A stretch of 64,000 bases of DNA from Saprospirales bacterium (lineage in GTDB: Bacteria; Bacteroidota; Bacteroidia; Chitinophagales; Saprospiraceae). Below, in pieces: positions 32,576-41,228 of the stretch. The first letter of the stretch is position 1; every line of letters starts with the position of its first letter. The notes beneath the pieces are model-generated. The model saw only the letters and a list, made by a program, of their open reading frames with translations. It did no database searches and had not been told where the DNA came from. Position numbers and translations under genes: made by a program. The stretch covers positions 1-64,000 of the forward strand of contig JADJYG010000004.1 of the NCBI GenBank assembly GCA_016719895.1. The letters are read 5' to 3'.

Positions 32576-33076
32576 ATGGAATTCAACTGGATCATGGTCT
32601 TTGCTGCCGCGCTCATCCCCCTGGTGGTTGGCGCCGTTTACTACCACCCCAAAGTGCTTGGCAATGCCTGGATGCGCGCCAGCGGTCTCACGGAGGAATC
32701 CCTGAAAGGCGGCAATATGGCGCTCATCTTCGGGCTCACGTATTTGTTCAGCCTGATGCTGGGCGTGTCGCTTACCTTTATGGTGATTCACCAGGCGCAC
32801 CTGTACTCGACGGTACTCAACGAGCCGGGTTTCAACGACCCGAACTCTGAAGTAGGTCGGATGATCAGCAGTTTTATGGAAAAATACGGTAGCAATTTCC
32901 GGACCTTCAAACACGGCGCCTTGCACGGCGTGTTGACTGGCGTATTCGTGGCCTTGCCGATCATCGGCATAAACGCTTTGTTCGAGCGCAAAAGTTTTAA
33001 ATACATCGCCATTCACACAGGCTACTGGGTGATCGCGCTGGCACTCATGGGCGGCGTACTCTGCGCGTATATGTAG
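32576..33076 (+). CDS. DUF1761 membrane protein
   Basis: A 166-aa protein with four predicted membrane helices (about residues 6-24, 46-68, 118-137, 143-163). 'WIMVFAAALIPLVVGAVYYH' at the start, 'LTYLFSLMLGVSLTFMVIHQ' in the second helix and 'FKHGALHGVLTGVFVALPII' are DUF1761 features. The function of the family is not established. The ATG at 32576 is preferred to upstream ATGs because it begins at the first helix and follows the promoter-like box closely. It is followed by a strong G+C-rich hairpin. Confidence 0.85.
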   Translation: MEFNWIMVFAAALIPLVVGAVYYHPKVLGNAWMRASGLTEESLKGGNMALIFGLTYLFSLMLGVSLTFMVIHQAHLYSTVLNEPGFNDPNSEVGRMISSFMEKYGSNFRTFKHGALHGVLTGVFVALPIIGINALFERKSFKYIAIHTGYWVIALALMGGVLCAYM

Positions 33077-33081
33077 GGCGC

Positions 33082-33126
33082 AGCGCCGGCGCCGGGGAAT
33101 TACTATTTTTTTTCTGCGCCGGCGCT
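33082..33126 (+). terminator. Perfect 11-bp hairpin after DUF1761 gene
   Basis: AGCGCCGGCGC (33082-33092) pairs with GCGCCGGCGCT (33116-33126) around an A+T-rich loop that contains eight T. The T run is inside the loop rather than after the stem, so terminator function is uncertain. A TACCTTTG box (33127-33134) starts directly after it and could serve the CMP-kinase-like gene. Confidence 0.45.
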
Positions 33127-33145
33127 TACCTTTGCCGCCCTTGGT

Positions 33146-33388
33146 CATTGAACATTGAACATTGAACATTGAACATTGAACATCAGCAATTCTCGGTTTG
33201 CACCAATTCTTCACGTTAACGGGGGCTTGTCATGTTGGAAACAGCCACACGAGCCAAATTTTACGCTGAAATATTGACTTGTGTGGCTGTTTCCAACATG
33301 ACAAGCCCCCAGAGAATCGGTGGTTAAAGGCAAAGCGAGAATCACTGATGTTCAATGTTCAATGTTCAATGTTCAACAATGTTCAATG
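33146..33388. repeat. MITE-C copy 2 flanked by inverted heptamer arrays
   Basis: Five tandem CATTGAA units (33146-33180) lead into a copy of MITE-C (33184-33347), which is followed by an inverted array of TTCAATG units (33351-33388, one imperfect). The two arrays are complementary, so the whole block folds as one extended hairpin. Unlike copy 1, no direct 9-bp duplication is seen; the flanks are inverted rather than direct. No gene lies in this stretch. Confidence 0.8.
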
Positions 33389-33433
33389 ACTTATGAGACG
33401 GCCACAAACAGCCTCCATTTACCAGGGCCAACC

Positions 33434-34018
33434 ATGCATTTTCCTGAAGGCACCACGATCACCATTACCGGCGACCTCGGCAGCGGCAAAAGCGCCGTTT
33501 CCCGAATATTGTGCGAACGCGCAGGGTTTCAATACGTGTCCACCGGCCGCATCCAGCGGCAGCTAGCGGAAGAAATGGGGGTGGATACGCTGGAGATGAA
33601 CCGGCTGGCCGACACGGACCCCGGCATCGACGAAAAAATCGACAGCATTTTTATCGCGCTGGGCAATGCTCCCGGCAATTACGTCGTGGACAGCCGCATG
33701 GCCTGGTTTTTCCTGCCCCGCTCGTACAAAGTGTACCTGCAGGCGGATATTCACGTCGCTGTGGAGCGCATCCTGCGCGACCCCGACCGCAACAGCGAGC
33801 AATACGGCAGCCGGGAAGAGGCCGTGGAAAAGATTCGCGCGCGCAAAAACAGTGAAAACGCGCGCTTCCTGAAAAAATACGGCGCCGATTGTACCCTTAT
33901 GGAAAATTTCGACCTGGTCATCGATACCGCCAACCGCAAGCCGGAAGAGGTGTATGCGCTGATTGTCAAAGGATTGGAAAGCCATCTGAAGGGAAAAGAG
34001 TTCCCCGTGTTTATTTGA
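33434..34018 (+). CDS. Cytidylate-kinase-like P-loop kinase (archaeal CMK type)
   Basis: A 194-aa P-loop protein. 'ITITGDLGSGKSAVSRILCE' contains the Walker A GDLGSGKS (13-20). 'YVSTGRIQRQLAEEMGVDTL' and 'EMNRLADTDPGIDEKIDS' match the short archaeal-type CMP kinase. 'DSRMAWFFLP' and 'ILRDPDRNSEQYGSREEAVE' fit the NMP-binding and lid regions. It would phosphorylate CMP/dCMP, though a related dephospho-CoA-kinase-like role cannot be excluded. The ATG at 33434 begins just before the Walker A strand; longer forms run into the heptamer/MITE block. Confidence 0.8.
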   Translation: MHFPEGTTITITGDLGSGKSAVSRILCERAGFQYVSTGRIQRQLAEEMGVDTLEMNRLADTDPGIDEKIDSIFIALGNAPGNYVVDSRMAWFFLPRSYKVYLQADIHVAVERILRDPDRNSEQYGSREEAVEKIRARKNSENARFLKKYGADCTLMENFDLVIDTANRKPEEVYALIVKGLESHLKGKEFPVFI

Positions 34019-34051
34019 CGGGCAGTAAAACGGGCGCGCAAACCCGGAAAA

Positions 34052-34858
34052 TTATTTCCCCTGTGCGGCAGCTTTCATTTCCGCCGCCAATGCCGGCCCC
34101 AGATAGCGCTCTATGGCGCCGTGCACCAGATAAATCACCGGCGTGAGCGCGACCGCCATGGCGCCCTTGTAGGTATAATTCATGATCGAGATGGCCAGAA
34201 CCTGCACAAGCGGCAGCTGCTGGCCGATATGCAGGGCGATAAAAACCACGACAAAGCTGTCGAGGAACTGCGAAACCAGCGTGCTGCCAGTGGCCCGGAG
34301 CCAGATCTTTTTTTCGCCCGTAGCCGCTTTGATCCGGTGGAAGACGCCCACGTCCACGATTTGGGCGACCAGGAAGGCTACCAACGATCCCACGATGATC
34401 CACATGCTTTGACCGAAGACCACCGCGTATGCCGTGTTGTAATCGGATACCTGGGCGCGCATGGCCTCCTGCTGCGCGGGCGTCCAGGAGGGCTTGATGT
34501 GCGCCGCGCGCCAGAATTCCGCCGGCTCGAGGTGCATAGCCATAAACAGCATCAGAAAGCCGTAAGCGATCAGTGCGGCGGTCAGGTACGACAACAGCCG
34601 CACACCCCGCCGGCCGTAATATTCGTTGATGATGTCGGTCATCACAAAAACCACCGGCCACAGGAGCACCCCGGCCGTAAGGGTGAAAGACAGGTTGTGC
34701 TGGCCCAGTACCGACCAGTTGGCCTCTGCCCAGCCCAGGGTTTTTTCGAGGGAAAACAGTTTTACGCCCATAAATTCCGCTACCAGGGCATTGGCGACGA
34801 AAAATCCGGATAAAAGCATCCAGAGGCGGTTGGGTTTGGAAGAAAAAAAGGTGCGCAT
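34052..34858 (-). CDS. Queuosine precursor transporter, YhhQ/VUT family
   Basis: A 268-aa membrane protein with about six helices. 'LVAEFMGVKLFSL', 'LLWPVVFVMTDIINEYYGRR', 'WIIVGSLVAFLVAQIVDVGV', 'GEKKIWLRATGSTLVSQFLD' and 'MNYTYKGAMAVALTPVIYLV' are the characteristic YhhQ (DUF165) motifs. E. coli YhhQ imports preQ0/preQ1 for queuosine synthesis. The loop between helices 3 and 4 (about residues 107-140) is longer than in the E. coli protein. It is convergent with the CMP-kinase-like gene; no queuosine genes or riboswitch are visible nearby. Confidence 0.88.
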   Translation of the reverse strand: MRTFFSSKPNRLWMLLSGFFVANALVAEFMGVKLFSLEKTLGWAEANWSVLGQHNLSFTLTAGVLLWPVVFVMTDIINEYYGRRGVRLLSYLTAALIAYGFLMLFMAMHLEPAEFWRAAHIKPSWTPAQQEAMRAQVSDYNTAYAVVFGQSMWIIVGSLVAFLVAQIVDVGVFHRIKAATGEKKIWLRATGSTLVSQFLDSFVVVFIALHIGQQLPLVQVLAISIMNYTYKGAMAVALTPVIYLVHGAIERYLGPALAAEMKAAAQGK

Positions 34859-35023
34859 ATGTGTTTTGCTGAAAAAACCGGGAATGATAAGGAAATACGG
34901 TGGAACAGAACCAATCGGGGCGTGTTGTGTTTTTAATGCGCCCGCAAAATAATGCCGATCCTTTTTTCAGACGGATGTTTTTTCCCGCAGAGCTTATGCA
35001 TGAAAAAAACACTCGCTAACCTG

Positions 35024-35031
35024 TACTTTTG
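35024..35031 (+). promoter_or_regulatory. Candidate -7 box for hscA
   Basis: TACTTTTG (TAnnTTTG) ends 57 bases before the hscA ATG in a gene-free interval. No convincing -33 TTG. Confidence 0.35.
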
Positions 35032-35087
35032 CGCCGCTAAAAAACGACCGAACCCGTCCCTGAAAATCGACCAGACCCTACCGGAAA

Positions 35088-36950
35088 ATGGCACTTATAT
35101 CAATCAATCTGCAAGATGGCTCCGTCATTAAAGACCAGGACGTCATTATCGGCATCGACCTCGGCACTACCAACAGCCTGGTGGCGTATATGCAGGGCGG
35201 GCAGCCGGTGTGCGTGAAAGGACCGGACGGGAAAAACACGCTCGTACCTTCGGTCGTACATTTTCCGGACGACGGCACCGTCCTGGTGGGCGACGCCGCC
35301 AAAGACCGCCTGATTACCGACCCGGCCAATACGATCTATTCGGTCAAACGCCTTATGGGCAAATCGTATAAAGACGTGGAGAATATTCAGGCGTTTTTCG
35401 GATACCGGATACTGGACGACGATACCGAAGCGCTGGTAAAAATCCGCGTGAAAAACCGCTACTACACGCCGGTAGAGCTGAGCACGCAAATCCTGCGCGA
35501 ACTGAAACGCCGAATCGAAGAAGAACTCCATACACCGGTATCGAAAGCGGTGATTACGGTACCCGCCTATTTCAACGACAACCAGCGACAGGCCACCCGC
35601 GACGCAGGCAAACTGGCCGGGCTGGATGTGCTCCGCATCGTAAACGAACCCACCGCCGCCGCACTGGCCTACGGCATCGGACTTGACCCCACCCTCCCGG
35701 AGATCATTGCCGTGTACGACCTGGGCGGCGGCACCTTCGATATCTCGCTGCTGCACATCCACGACGGTGTTTTTGAAGTGCTGGCAACCAACGGCGACAC
35801 GTTCCTGGGCGGCGATGATATCGACCGCGCTGTTGTAGATTTCTTTTGTTCGCAATTAAATCTTGATACGGAAATCTTGGCTGAGGATAAATCTTTAGGC
35901 CAGGAACTTCGCCTGCTCGCTGAATCGGCTAAAAAGGCGCTGTCCGGCGCCGAACATTTCGACGGCCGGGCGATGGGCAAGCCGGTGCGGATCACCCGGG
36001 CCGGGCTGGAAGCGCTGATGCATCCCCTGGTGCAGCGCACGCTGGATTGTTGCCGGAATGCATTGCAGGACGCCGGGATCAGCCCGGAGCAGGTGGGCAA
36101 AGTGGTACTGGTAGGCGGCAGCACGCGAATCCCCTTGGTCCGGCAAAAAGTAGCCGGATTTTTCGGCAAACCGTTGTTCGACAGCCTCAACCCCGACGAA
36201 GTGGTTGCCCTGGGAGCGGCTATTCAGGCGGATATCCTGGCCGGGAACCAAAAAAACCTGCTCCTGCTCGATATCACGCCGCTTTCGTTGGGCATCGAAA
36301 CTATCGGGGGGCTAATGGACACGATCATCCCGCGCAACTCCAAAGTGCCCAACAAAGCCGGGCGGCAGTACACGACCAGCGTGGACGGGCAAAAAAACCT
36401 GAAAATCGCCGTTTACCAGGGCGAGCGCGACCTGGTGGAAAACAACCGCAAACTGGGCGAATTCATCCTGCGCGGGATTCCGCCCATGCCCGCCGGCTTG
36501 CCGAAAATCGATATTCAATTTATTATCAATGCCGACGGTATCCTGACCGTCCGCGCCCGGGAACTCCGTTCCGGCCTGGAACAGGAGATCGATATCCGGC
36601 CCACCTACGGCATCAGCGAGGAAGATATGGCGCAGATGCTGCTCGACAGCATCGCGCATGCACAGGAAGACATGCAGCAACGCGGCGTGCTGGAGGCGCG
36701 CAACGAAGCCAATAATTTGCTGAAGGCCGGCGAAAAATTTTTGCAGCAAAACGATACGCTGCTCAGTCCGGAAGAACTCCAGACGACGCGGGCGCTGTTA
36801 AACGCCCTGCAGGAAGCCGCCCAAAGCGCCGACAAGGACCATATCCACCGGGCTATCGAAAACCTGAACGATTTCACCGCCCCCCTGGCGCACCGGGCCA
36901 TGGAACAAACGATCCGGACAGCCATCCGTGGGAAAAAAGTAAGCAGTTAA
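35088..36950 (+). CDS. hscA: Hsp70-family chaperone HscA
   Basis: A 620-aa Hsp70. The short N-terminal leader 'ISINLQDGSVIKDQDVIIGI' is typical of HscA and absent in DnaK. 'GIDLGTTNSLVAY' (ATP phosphate 1), 'AVYDLGGGTFDISLL' (phosphate 2), 'VLVGGSTRIPLVRQKV' (adenosine) and 'LLLDITPLSLGIETIGG' (linker into the substrate domain) are all present. HscA loads FeS clusters from the scaffold IscU together with HscB. No isc/suf or hscB gene is adjacent here, so it may act with scaffold proteins elsewhere, and a general Hsp70 role is possible. A DUF1573 gene follows 13 bases later. Confidence 0.88.
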   Translation: MALISINLQDGSVIKDQDVIIGIDLGTTNSLVAYMQGGQPVCVKGPDGKNTLVPSVVHFPDDGTVLVGDAAKDRLITDPANTIYSVKRLMGKSYKDVENIQAFFGYRILDDDTEALVKIRVKNRYYTPVELSTQILRELKRRIEEELHTPVSKAVITVPAYFNDNQRQATRDAGKLAGLDVLRIVNEPTAAALAYGIGLDPTLPEIIAVYDLGGGTFDISLLHIHDGVFEVLATNGDTFLGGDDIDRAVVDFFCSQLNLDTEILAEDKSLGQELRLLAESAKKALSGAEHFDGRAMGKPVRITRAGLEALMHPLVQRTLDCCRNALQDAGISPEQVGKVVLVGGSTRIPLVRQKVAGFFGKPLFDSLNPDEVVALGAAIQADILAGNQKNLLLLDITPLSLGIETIGGLMDTIIPRNSKVPNKAGRQYTTSVDGQKNLKIAVYQGERDLVENNRKLGEFILRGIPPMPAGLPKIDIQFIINADGILTVRARELRSGLEQEIDIRPTYGISEEDMAQMLLDSIAHAQEDMQQRGVLEARNEANNLLKAGEKFLQQNDTLLSPEELQTTRALLNALQEAAQSADKDHIHRAIENLNDFTAPLAHRAMEQTIRTAIRGKKVSS

Positions 36951-36963
36951 CCTATTTAATTAC

Positions 36964-37395
36964 ATGAATTTCGCTTTGCCGTTTATGATTCGCCCATCTG
37001 GCTTTTGCACTGCCGCCGCTGCGCTGCTGCTGCTCCTGGCCTGCCATGCTCCGCAAAAAGCGCAAACCCCTCCGGGCTTCGTATCCTGGGATAAAAAAAA
37101 GATCGAGCTGGGGCCGGTTAAAAGAGGGGAAAAACGCGCGATGACTTACGAATTCACCAACACCTCCGGTGAAAACGTCCAGATCGATATCGTGGACGCC
37201 TGCGCGTGCACGAAAGTGGAATTTCCCCGCGGCGTACTGGAACCTGGGCAAAAAGGCCGGCTCGAGGTGACGTTTGACAGTTCGGAGAAAACGGCCGCCG
37301 AGACCATCACGATCAATGTTATTTTTAAAAATACCCACGCCAACGGCGTGCCGCGCATTGAAATGCTGGAGTACAGCTTTGATTTGGTGCAATGA
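36964..37395 (+). CDS. DUF1573 lipoprotein
   Basis: A 143-aa protein. The N-terminal signal 'TAAAALLLLLACHAP' includes a plausible lipobox with Cys27. The mature part 'IELGPVKRGEKRAMTYEFTN' then 'CACTKVEFPRGVLEPGQKG' and 'LEVTFDSSEKTAAETITINV' is a single Ig-like DUF1573 domain, very common in Bacteroidota periplasmic proteins. Function unknown. Probably co-transcribed with hscA. Confidence 0.85.
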   Translation: MNFALPFMIRPSGFCTAAAALLLLLACHAPQKAQTPPGFVSWDKKKIELGPVKRGEKRAMTYEFTNTSGENVQIDIVDACACTKVEFPRGVLEPGQKGRLEVTFDSSEKTAAETITINVIFKNTHANGVPRIEMLEYSFDLVQ

Positions 37396-37400
37396 TCTCC

Positions 37401-38000
37401 CTAACTCTTCTGTTCGCGGCGCTTGATCTCGTCCCGGATTTTGGCGGCGGTTTCATAATCCTCCGAATCCAGTACTTCCTGCAAACGGCGTTGCAGGGCT
37501 TCTACCGGGTAGGTTTCCAGCGCGGCGGTATCGATAACGGGCTGGTTGGCGGCCTGCGTGGCGCCGGCGGCGGCCTCCTCGTCTTCCTGGTCTTCCAGGA
37601 CCACGCCGGCGGCTTCCAGGATAAAATCGTAGGTGTAGATAGGGCAGTCAAACCGCACGGCCATGGCGATGGCATCCGACGTGCGGGAGTCGATTTCAAA
37701 CACTTCGCCGTTTTTTACACAAACAAGGCGAGCGTAAAAAATGCCGTCGAGCAGGTTGTTGATGACCACCTCCCGCAGTTCGATGTTGAATGTTTCCAGC
37801 GTATTTTTGAACAGGTCGTGGGTGAGCGGACGATTCGGCACCATGCGTTCCATCGCCACGGCAATGGCCTGGGCTTCGAAGCTGCCAATCACGATAGGCA
37901 GCCGGCGCTGGCCACGCCGTTCGCCTAAAACGACCGCGTAGTTATGCGATTGGGTGACGCTATGCGATAAGGCGACTATATCTAATTCGATCCGTTTCAT
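37401..38000 (-). CDS. Bifunctional nuclease (DUF151) with UVR-like tail
   Basis: A 199-aa protein. 'AVVLGERRGQRRLPIVIGSF' followed by 'EAQAIAVAMERMVPNRPLTH' and 'EIDSRTSDAIAMAVRFDCPI' are diagnostic for the BFN/DUF151 fold. The C-terminal 'LQRRLQEVLDSEDYETAAKI' and 'RDEIKRRE' is a UvrB/UvrC-type helical motif, an arrangement usual in Bacteroidota. Nuclease activity is reported for a plant homologue; the bacterial role is not settled. The ATG at 38000 is chosen because it starts the conserved domain. It is convergent with the DUF1573 gene, stops five bases apart. Confidence 0.9.
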   Translation of the reverse strand: MKRIELDIVALSHSVTQSHNYAVVLGERRGQRRLPIVIGSFEAQAIAVAMERMVPNRPLTHDLFKNTLETFNIELREVVINNLLDGIFYARLVCVKNGEVFEIDSRTSDAIAMAVRFDCPIYTYDFILEAAGVVLEDQEDEEAAAGATQAANQPVIDTAALETYPVEALQRRLQEVLDSEDYETAAKIRDEIKRREQKS

Positions 38001-38027
38001 TTCCGGTAAGTTGTGCTTGCAGGGATG

Positions 38028-38035
38028 CAAAAATA
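38028..38035 (-). promoter_or_regulatory. Candidate -7 box for the bifunctional nuclease
   Basis: The - strand reads TATTTTTG, 27 bases before the ATG at 38000. A second TACCTTTG lies further upstream at 38074-38081. A TTTG at about -33 precedes the first box with a rather long 25-base spacer. Confidence 0.35.
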
Positions 38036-38112
38036 GGAAAGCGCAAGGTGTCTTTCGCATCAAATTTGCGAAACAAAGGTACAGCGCATTTCCTGGTTGT
38101 TGAACAAATTAA

Positions 38113-39078
38113 CTAATGCGCTGCCTTGAACTTCCGGACCGCTTCCGTGAGCCGCGGCACCACGTCGAACAGGTCGCCCACCACCCCGTAGTCTGCCGCT
38201 TTGAAGAAGGGCGCTTCGGGGTCTTTGTTGATCACGACAATCACTTTGGAGTTGTTGACGCCGGCCAGGTGCTGGATGGCGCCACTGATGCCGATGGCGA
38301 TATACAGGTTGGGGCGGATGGCGATGCCCGTTTGGCCCACGTGCTCGTGGTGGGGCCGCCATTCGCTGTCGGCGACCGGCCGCGAGCAAGCTGTGGTGGC
38401 CTCCAGCGCTGCCGCCAGGTCTTCCACGATGCCCCAGTTGGCGGGGTCTTTCATGCCGCGGCCCGCCGAAACTACCACTTCTGCTTCCGGAAGCGGTACC
38501 CGGCCTTCGATGGTTTTGACGGATTTGACGGAGACGCGCGCGGCGGGGACCGGCACGGCGAGCGGCTCGACCGCTACCGGCTGGCCCATAGCCTCCGGGC
38601 GAACGGCGTTGCCCGTCAGCGACAGTATCTTGACGGGACTGACAATGGCGTATTCCGCCACCGCTTTGCCGGAGAAAACGGATTTTTTTACGCGCAGTTC
38701 GGTGCCGCTGGCCACCGGCAAACCATTCACGCCGGATACGAGCCCGGCTTGCAGCCGCACAGCCAGCCGGCCAGCGATGGACTTGCCGCCCGACGTGTGG
38801 TTGAGGATGAGTACGCCGGCCTGGAGCTCCCGGGCAGCGGCGGACAGCACCGCGGCATACACCTGGCTGTCGAAGTGGTCCAGCGCGGCATCCGCCACCT
38901 GAACGACGCGGCTGGCGCCGTAGCGACCCAGTTCACCCGCGCCGCTGGCGTTGGCGCCCAGCACCACCGCCACACAGGACGTGCCCAGCAAGCCGGCTAC
39001 TTTTTTTCCGTAGGTTACCGCTTCAAAGGCGGATTTCTTGAACTGCCCACCCGGGCTTTCTGCATATACCAATACCAT
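38113..39078 (-). CDS. etfA: Electron transfer flavoprotein alpha subunit
   Basis: A 321-aa protein. 'MVLVYAESPGGQFKKSAFEA' starts the N-terminal domain. The FAD domain contains 'VVVSAGRGMKDPANWGIVED', 'LAAALEATTACSRPVADSEW', 'HEHVGQTGIAIRPNLYIAIG' and 'SGAIQHLAGVNNSKVIVVIN'. ETF carries electrons from acyl-CoA dehydrogenases to ETF-quinone oxidoreductase. It follows etfB with a 71-base gap. The reading frame is open far upstream on this strand, but those codons belong to etfB in another frame; the ATG at 39078 gives normal length. Confidence 0.95.
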   Translation of the reverse strand: MVLVYAESPGGQFKKSAFEAVTYGKKVAGLLGTSCVAVVLGANASGAGELGRYGASRVVQVADAALDHFDSQVYAAVLSAAARELQAGVLILNHTSGGKSIAGRLAVRLQAGLVSGVNGLPVASGTELRVKKSVFSGKAVAEYAIVSPVKILSLTGNAVRPEAMGQPVAVEPLAVPVPAARVSVKSVKTIEGRVPLPEAEVVVSAGRGMKDPANWGIVEDLAAALEATTACSRPVADSEWRPHHEHVGQTGIAIRPNLYIAIGISGAIQHLAGVNNSKVIVVINKDPEAPFFKAADYGVVGDLFDVVPRLTEAVRKFKAAH

Positions 39079-39149
39079 GATTGCTTGCGTTTCGAGTTTT
39101 AAATAAAGAGAGTTGGCGCCGGAGTGCATGAAATTATCGCTCCGCAGGG

Positions 39150-39890
39150 TCAGATCACCTTGGCTTCTTCGTGCAGCAGGCGCACCAGTTCGTCCATTTG
39201 TTCGGGGTCGACCAGCCGGACGCCAGCCTTGGCTGGCGGCAAGGTAAAGCCAATGGTTTTGACCGGCTCGTCCAGGGCTACCGGCGGCACAACCTTGAGG
39301 GGTTTGCTGCGCGCCATCATGATGCCGCGCATATTCGGGATGCGCTGTTCGGCCATGCCTTTGGCGGCGCTCAGCACCAGCGGCAGGGCTACTTCCAGCA
39401 CCTCTACCCCACCCTCGATGTCGCGTTCCAAGGTGGCTGCGTTGCCATTCAGGTGGAGTTGGCTGGCATTGGAAATATACGGCAGGTCCAGGTGTTCGGC
39501 CACCATGGCGCCAACCTCCGAGCCGTTGTAATCGATGGTTTCCTTGCCGAGGAAGATCAGATCGAAGTTTTCCGCTTTGGCGTACTCCGCCACCTGTTTG
39601 GCTACAAAAGCGGCGCTTGACGGGTCGGCATCGATGCGGACGGCCTCGTCGGCGCCGATGGCCAGGGCTTTCCGGATGGTGACTTCGTTGGCTGCCGGCC
39701 CTACGTTGAGGGCGACGACCGTGCCGCCGCCGGCTTCGCGGATCTCGCAGGCCCGCACCAGGGCATACCACTCATCGTAGGGGTTCATGATAAACTGCAC
39801 GCCCGCCGGATTAAACGAAGCGCCGTCGGGGGTGAACGATATTTTTGCCGTGGTGTCCGGCGTCTGACTGATGCAAACAAGTATTTTCAT
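39150..39890 (-). CDS. etfB: Electron transfer flavoprotein beta subunit
   Basis: A 246-aa protein starting 'MKILVCISQTPDTTAKISFT'. 'FIMNPYDEWYALVRACEIRE', 'NVGPAANEVTIRKALAIGAD', 'DLIFLGKETIDYNGSEVGAM' and 'PNMRGIMMARSKPLKV' are ETF-beta signatures (AMP-binding subunit). Partner of the alpha subunit encoded directly downstream. Length is normal. Confidence 0.95.
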   Translation of the reverse strand: MKILVCISQTPDTTAKISFTPDGASFNPAGVQFIMNPYDEWYALVRACEIREAGGGTVVALNVGPAANEVTIRKALAIGADEAVRIDADPSSAAFVAKQVAEYAKAENFDLIFLGKETIDYNGSEVGAMVAEHLDLPYISNASQLHLNGNAATLERDIEGGVEVLEVALPLVLSAAKGMAEQRIPNMRGIMMARSKPLKVVPPVALDEPVKTIGFTLPPAKAGVRLVDPEQMDELVRLLHEEAKVI

Positions 39891-39955
39891 AAACGGGTAA
39901 AACGGTCATACAACCGGTATTGCGTTAAAAATCAGGATTTTATCCGGGAGTCCAT

Positions 39956-39963
39956 TACCTTTG
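39956..39963 (+). promoter_or_regulatory. Candidate -7 box for the TPR gene
   Basis: TACCTTTG in the divergent spacer before the TPR gene. It lies 31 bases before an in-frame ATG at 39995 and 112 bases before the preferred ATG at 40076, so it bears on the start choice. Confidence 0.35.
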
Positions 39964-40075
39964 TTGGGAAAAGCGCCGCAAAAGTAGTAATCGAATGCCA
40001 TTTTTCAGCGTTTGTTTCAGCGAACTTCCGCCAAGGCCATTCAACAAAGTTCCGGCTATTTCGTTTTTGTCCAGC

Positions 40076-40405
40076 ATGAGTCAACGCCTCCATTTTCTGC
40101 AACAGCTGCTCGAAAAGGCGCCCAATGACGCCTTTGCCCTTTTTGCAGCAGCAAAAGAATACGAACAAGCGGGCGACAGCGCCGAAGCCTTGGGCTATTA
40201 CCTGCGCCTGTATCAGGCCGACCCGGCCTATGTAGGGCTGTATTACCACCTGGGCAAGCTGTATGAAAAAATGAACCGCCCCGCCGATGCGCTGAAAGCT
40301 TACCACGAGGGCATGCTGGTGGCCCGCCAAGCCGGCGACCTGCACGCCCTCAGCGAACTGAACGGCGCCCGCCTGGAGCTGGATGATACCGGCGGGGATA
40401 TGTAA
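40076..40405 (+). CDS. Small TPR protein
   Basis: A 109-aa helical protein with two to three TPR-like units: 'DAFALFAAAKEYEQAGDSAE' then 'ALGYYLRLYQADPAYVGLYY' and 'HLGKLYEKMNRPADALKAYH'. No signal peptide. TPR proteins mediate protein contacts; the partner is unknown. An upstream in-frame ATG at 39995 adds 27 residues of no TPR character but lies closer to the promoter-like box, so the start is uncertain. It is followed 22 bases later by the DUF4292 lipoprotein and the EnvC-like protein, possibly one operon. Confidence 0.78.
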   Translation: MSQRLHFLQQLLEKAPNDAFALFAAAKEYEQAGDSAEALGYYLRLYQADPAYVGLYYHLGKLYEKMNRPADALKAYHEGMLVARQAGDLHALSELNGARLELDDTGGDM

Positions 40406-40427
40406 ACACTATGGGATTCGAAACGTC

Positions 40428-41228
40428 ATGAAATATGCCACCCCACTGCGCAGCGCCGGCCTTTTTGCCCTGCTCCTGCTCCTGCTCTCGGCGCAAAACA
40501 GCGGCTGCCGGCGCCGGGCGCCCGGCGATACGATCGTGCCGGCAACCGGCGCGCGCTCTACGGACTTCCTGCGAAAGCAGCTGGAACGAAACAAAACCGG
40601 CAGGATACAGACCCTTACAGCCAAGGGCAACGTGTACGTGGAAGGAAACGGTATGGCGGTGGAGGCCCACCTGAACCTGATCTGGATACGCGACAGCGTG
40701 CTGTGGCTGAATGTAAAAAAACTCGGAATCGAGGCGGCGCGGGCCTTGATCACGCGCGACTCCGTGGTCGTGCTCAACCGGCTCGACCAGACCTACCAAG
40801 CCCAGAGCATCGACGCCCTCCAACGCGAATACAGCCTGCCGGAGGGCTTTCCCATGCTCCAGCACCTGGTGCTGGCATCGGCGTGGTTATCGCCCGATGT
40901 GGCGCTGCAAGCCGATATCAAAGACAACCTGCACCGGCTGAGCGGCAGCAACCACCGGTTTTCGGCCGATTACCGCCTGGAAGAGGGGTCGTTTGCGCTC
41001 CGCCAGGAAATTTTCCTGCAACCCCGCGACGCCCGTATGCTGCACCTGGAGTTTGCTCAATTTAAAAAACTGGCGGGCGCAGGCTTATTTCCGTACATTC
41101 GCCGCGTTGAAGTGTTCAGCCCGGAATCCGGAAGTCTGCGGCTCGATATTGAATTGAAAGATATTGAAATCAATGTTCCGAAATCCTACCGTTTTGACAT
41201 CCCAGCGCATTACCAACGGACCGAATAG
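40428..41228 (+). CDS. DUF4292 lipoprotein
   Basis: A 266-aa protein with signal 'LFALLLLLLSAQNSGCRRR' and lipobox Cys27. The mature region 'LTAKGNVYVEGNGMAVEAHL', 'LIWIRDSVLWLNVKKLGIEA', 'ARALITRDSVVVLNRLDQTY' and 'RLEEGSFALRQEIFLQPRDA' shows the LolA/LolB-like beta architecture of DUF4292, which is widespread in Bacteroidota. A role in outer-membrane lipoprotein or envelope assembly is inferred from the fold. Its 3' end overlaps the start of the EnvC-like gene by 56 bases. Confidence 0.83.
   Translation: MKYATPLRSAGLFALLLLLLSAQNSGCRRRAPGDTIVPATGARSTDFLRKQLERNKTGRIQTLTAKGNVYVEGNGMAVEAHLNLIWIRDSVLWLNVKKLGIEAARALITRDSVVVLNRLDQTYQAQSIDALQREYSLPEGFPMLQHLVLASAWLSPDVALQADIKDNLHRLSGSNHRFSADYRLEEGSFALRQEIFLQPRDARMLHLEFAQFKKLAGAGLFPYIRRVEVFSPESGSLRLDIELKDIEINVPKSYRFDIPAHYQRTE

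Noticed and set aside
33146..33388. A second, short CRISPR-like array.
   Set aside because: The units are seven bases without spacers and appear in inverted orientation around a MITE.
39079..39771. In-frame N-terminal extension of etfA over more than 200 codons.
   Set aside because: It is an alternative frame of etfB; the true ETF alpha N-terminus starts at 39078.
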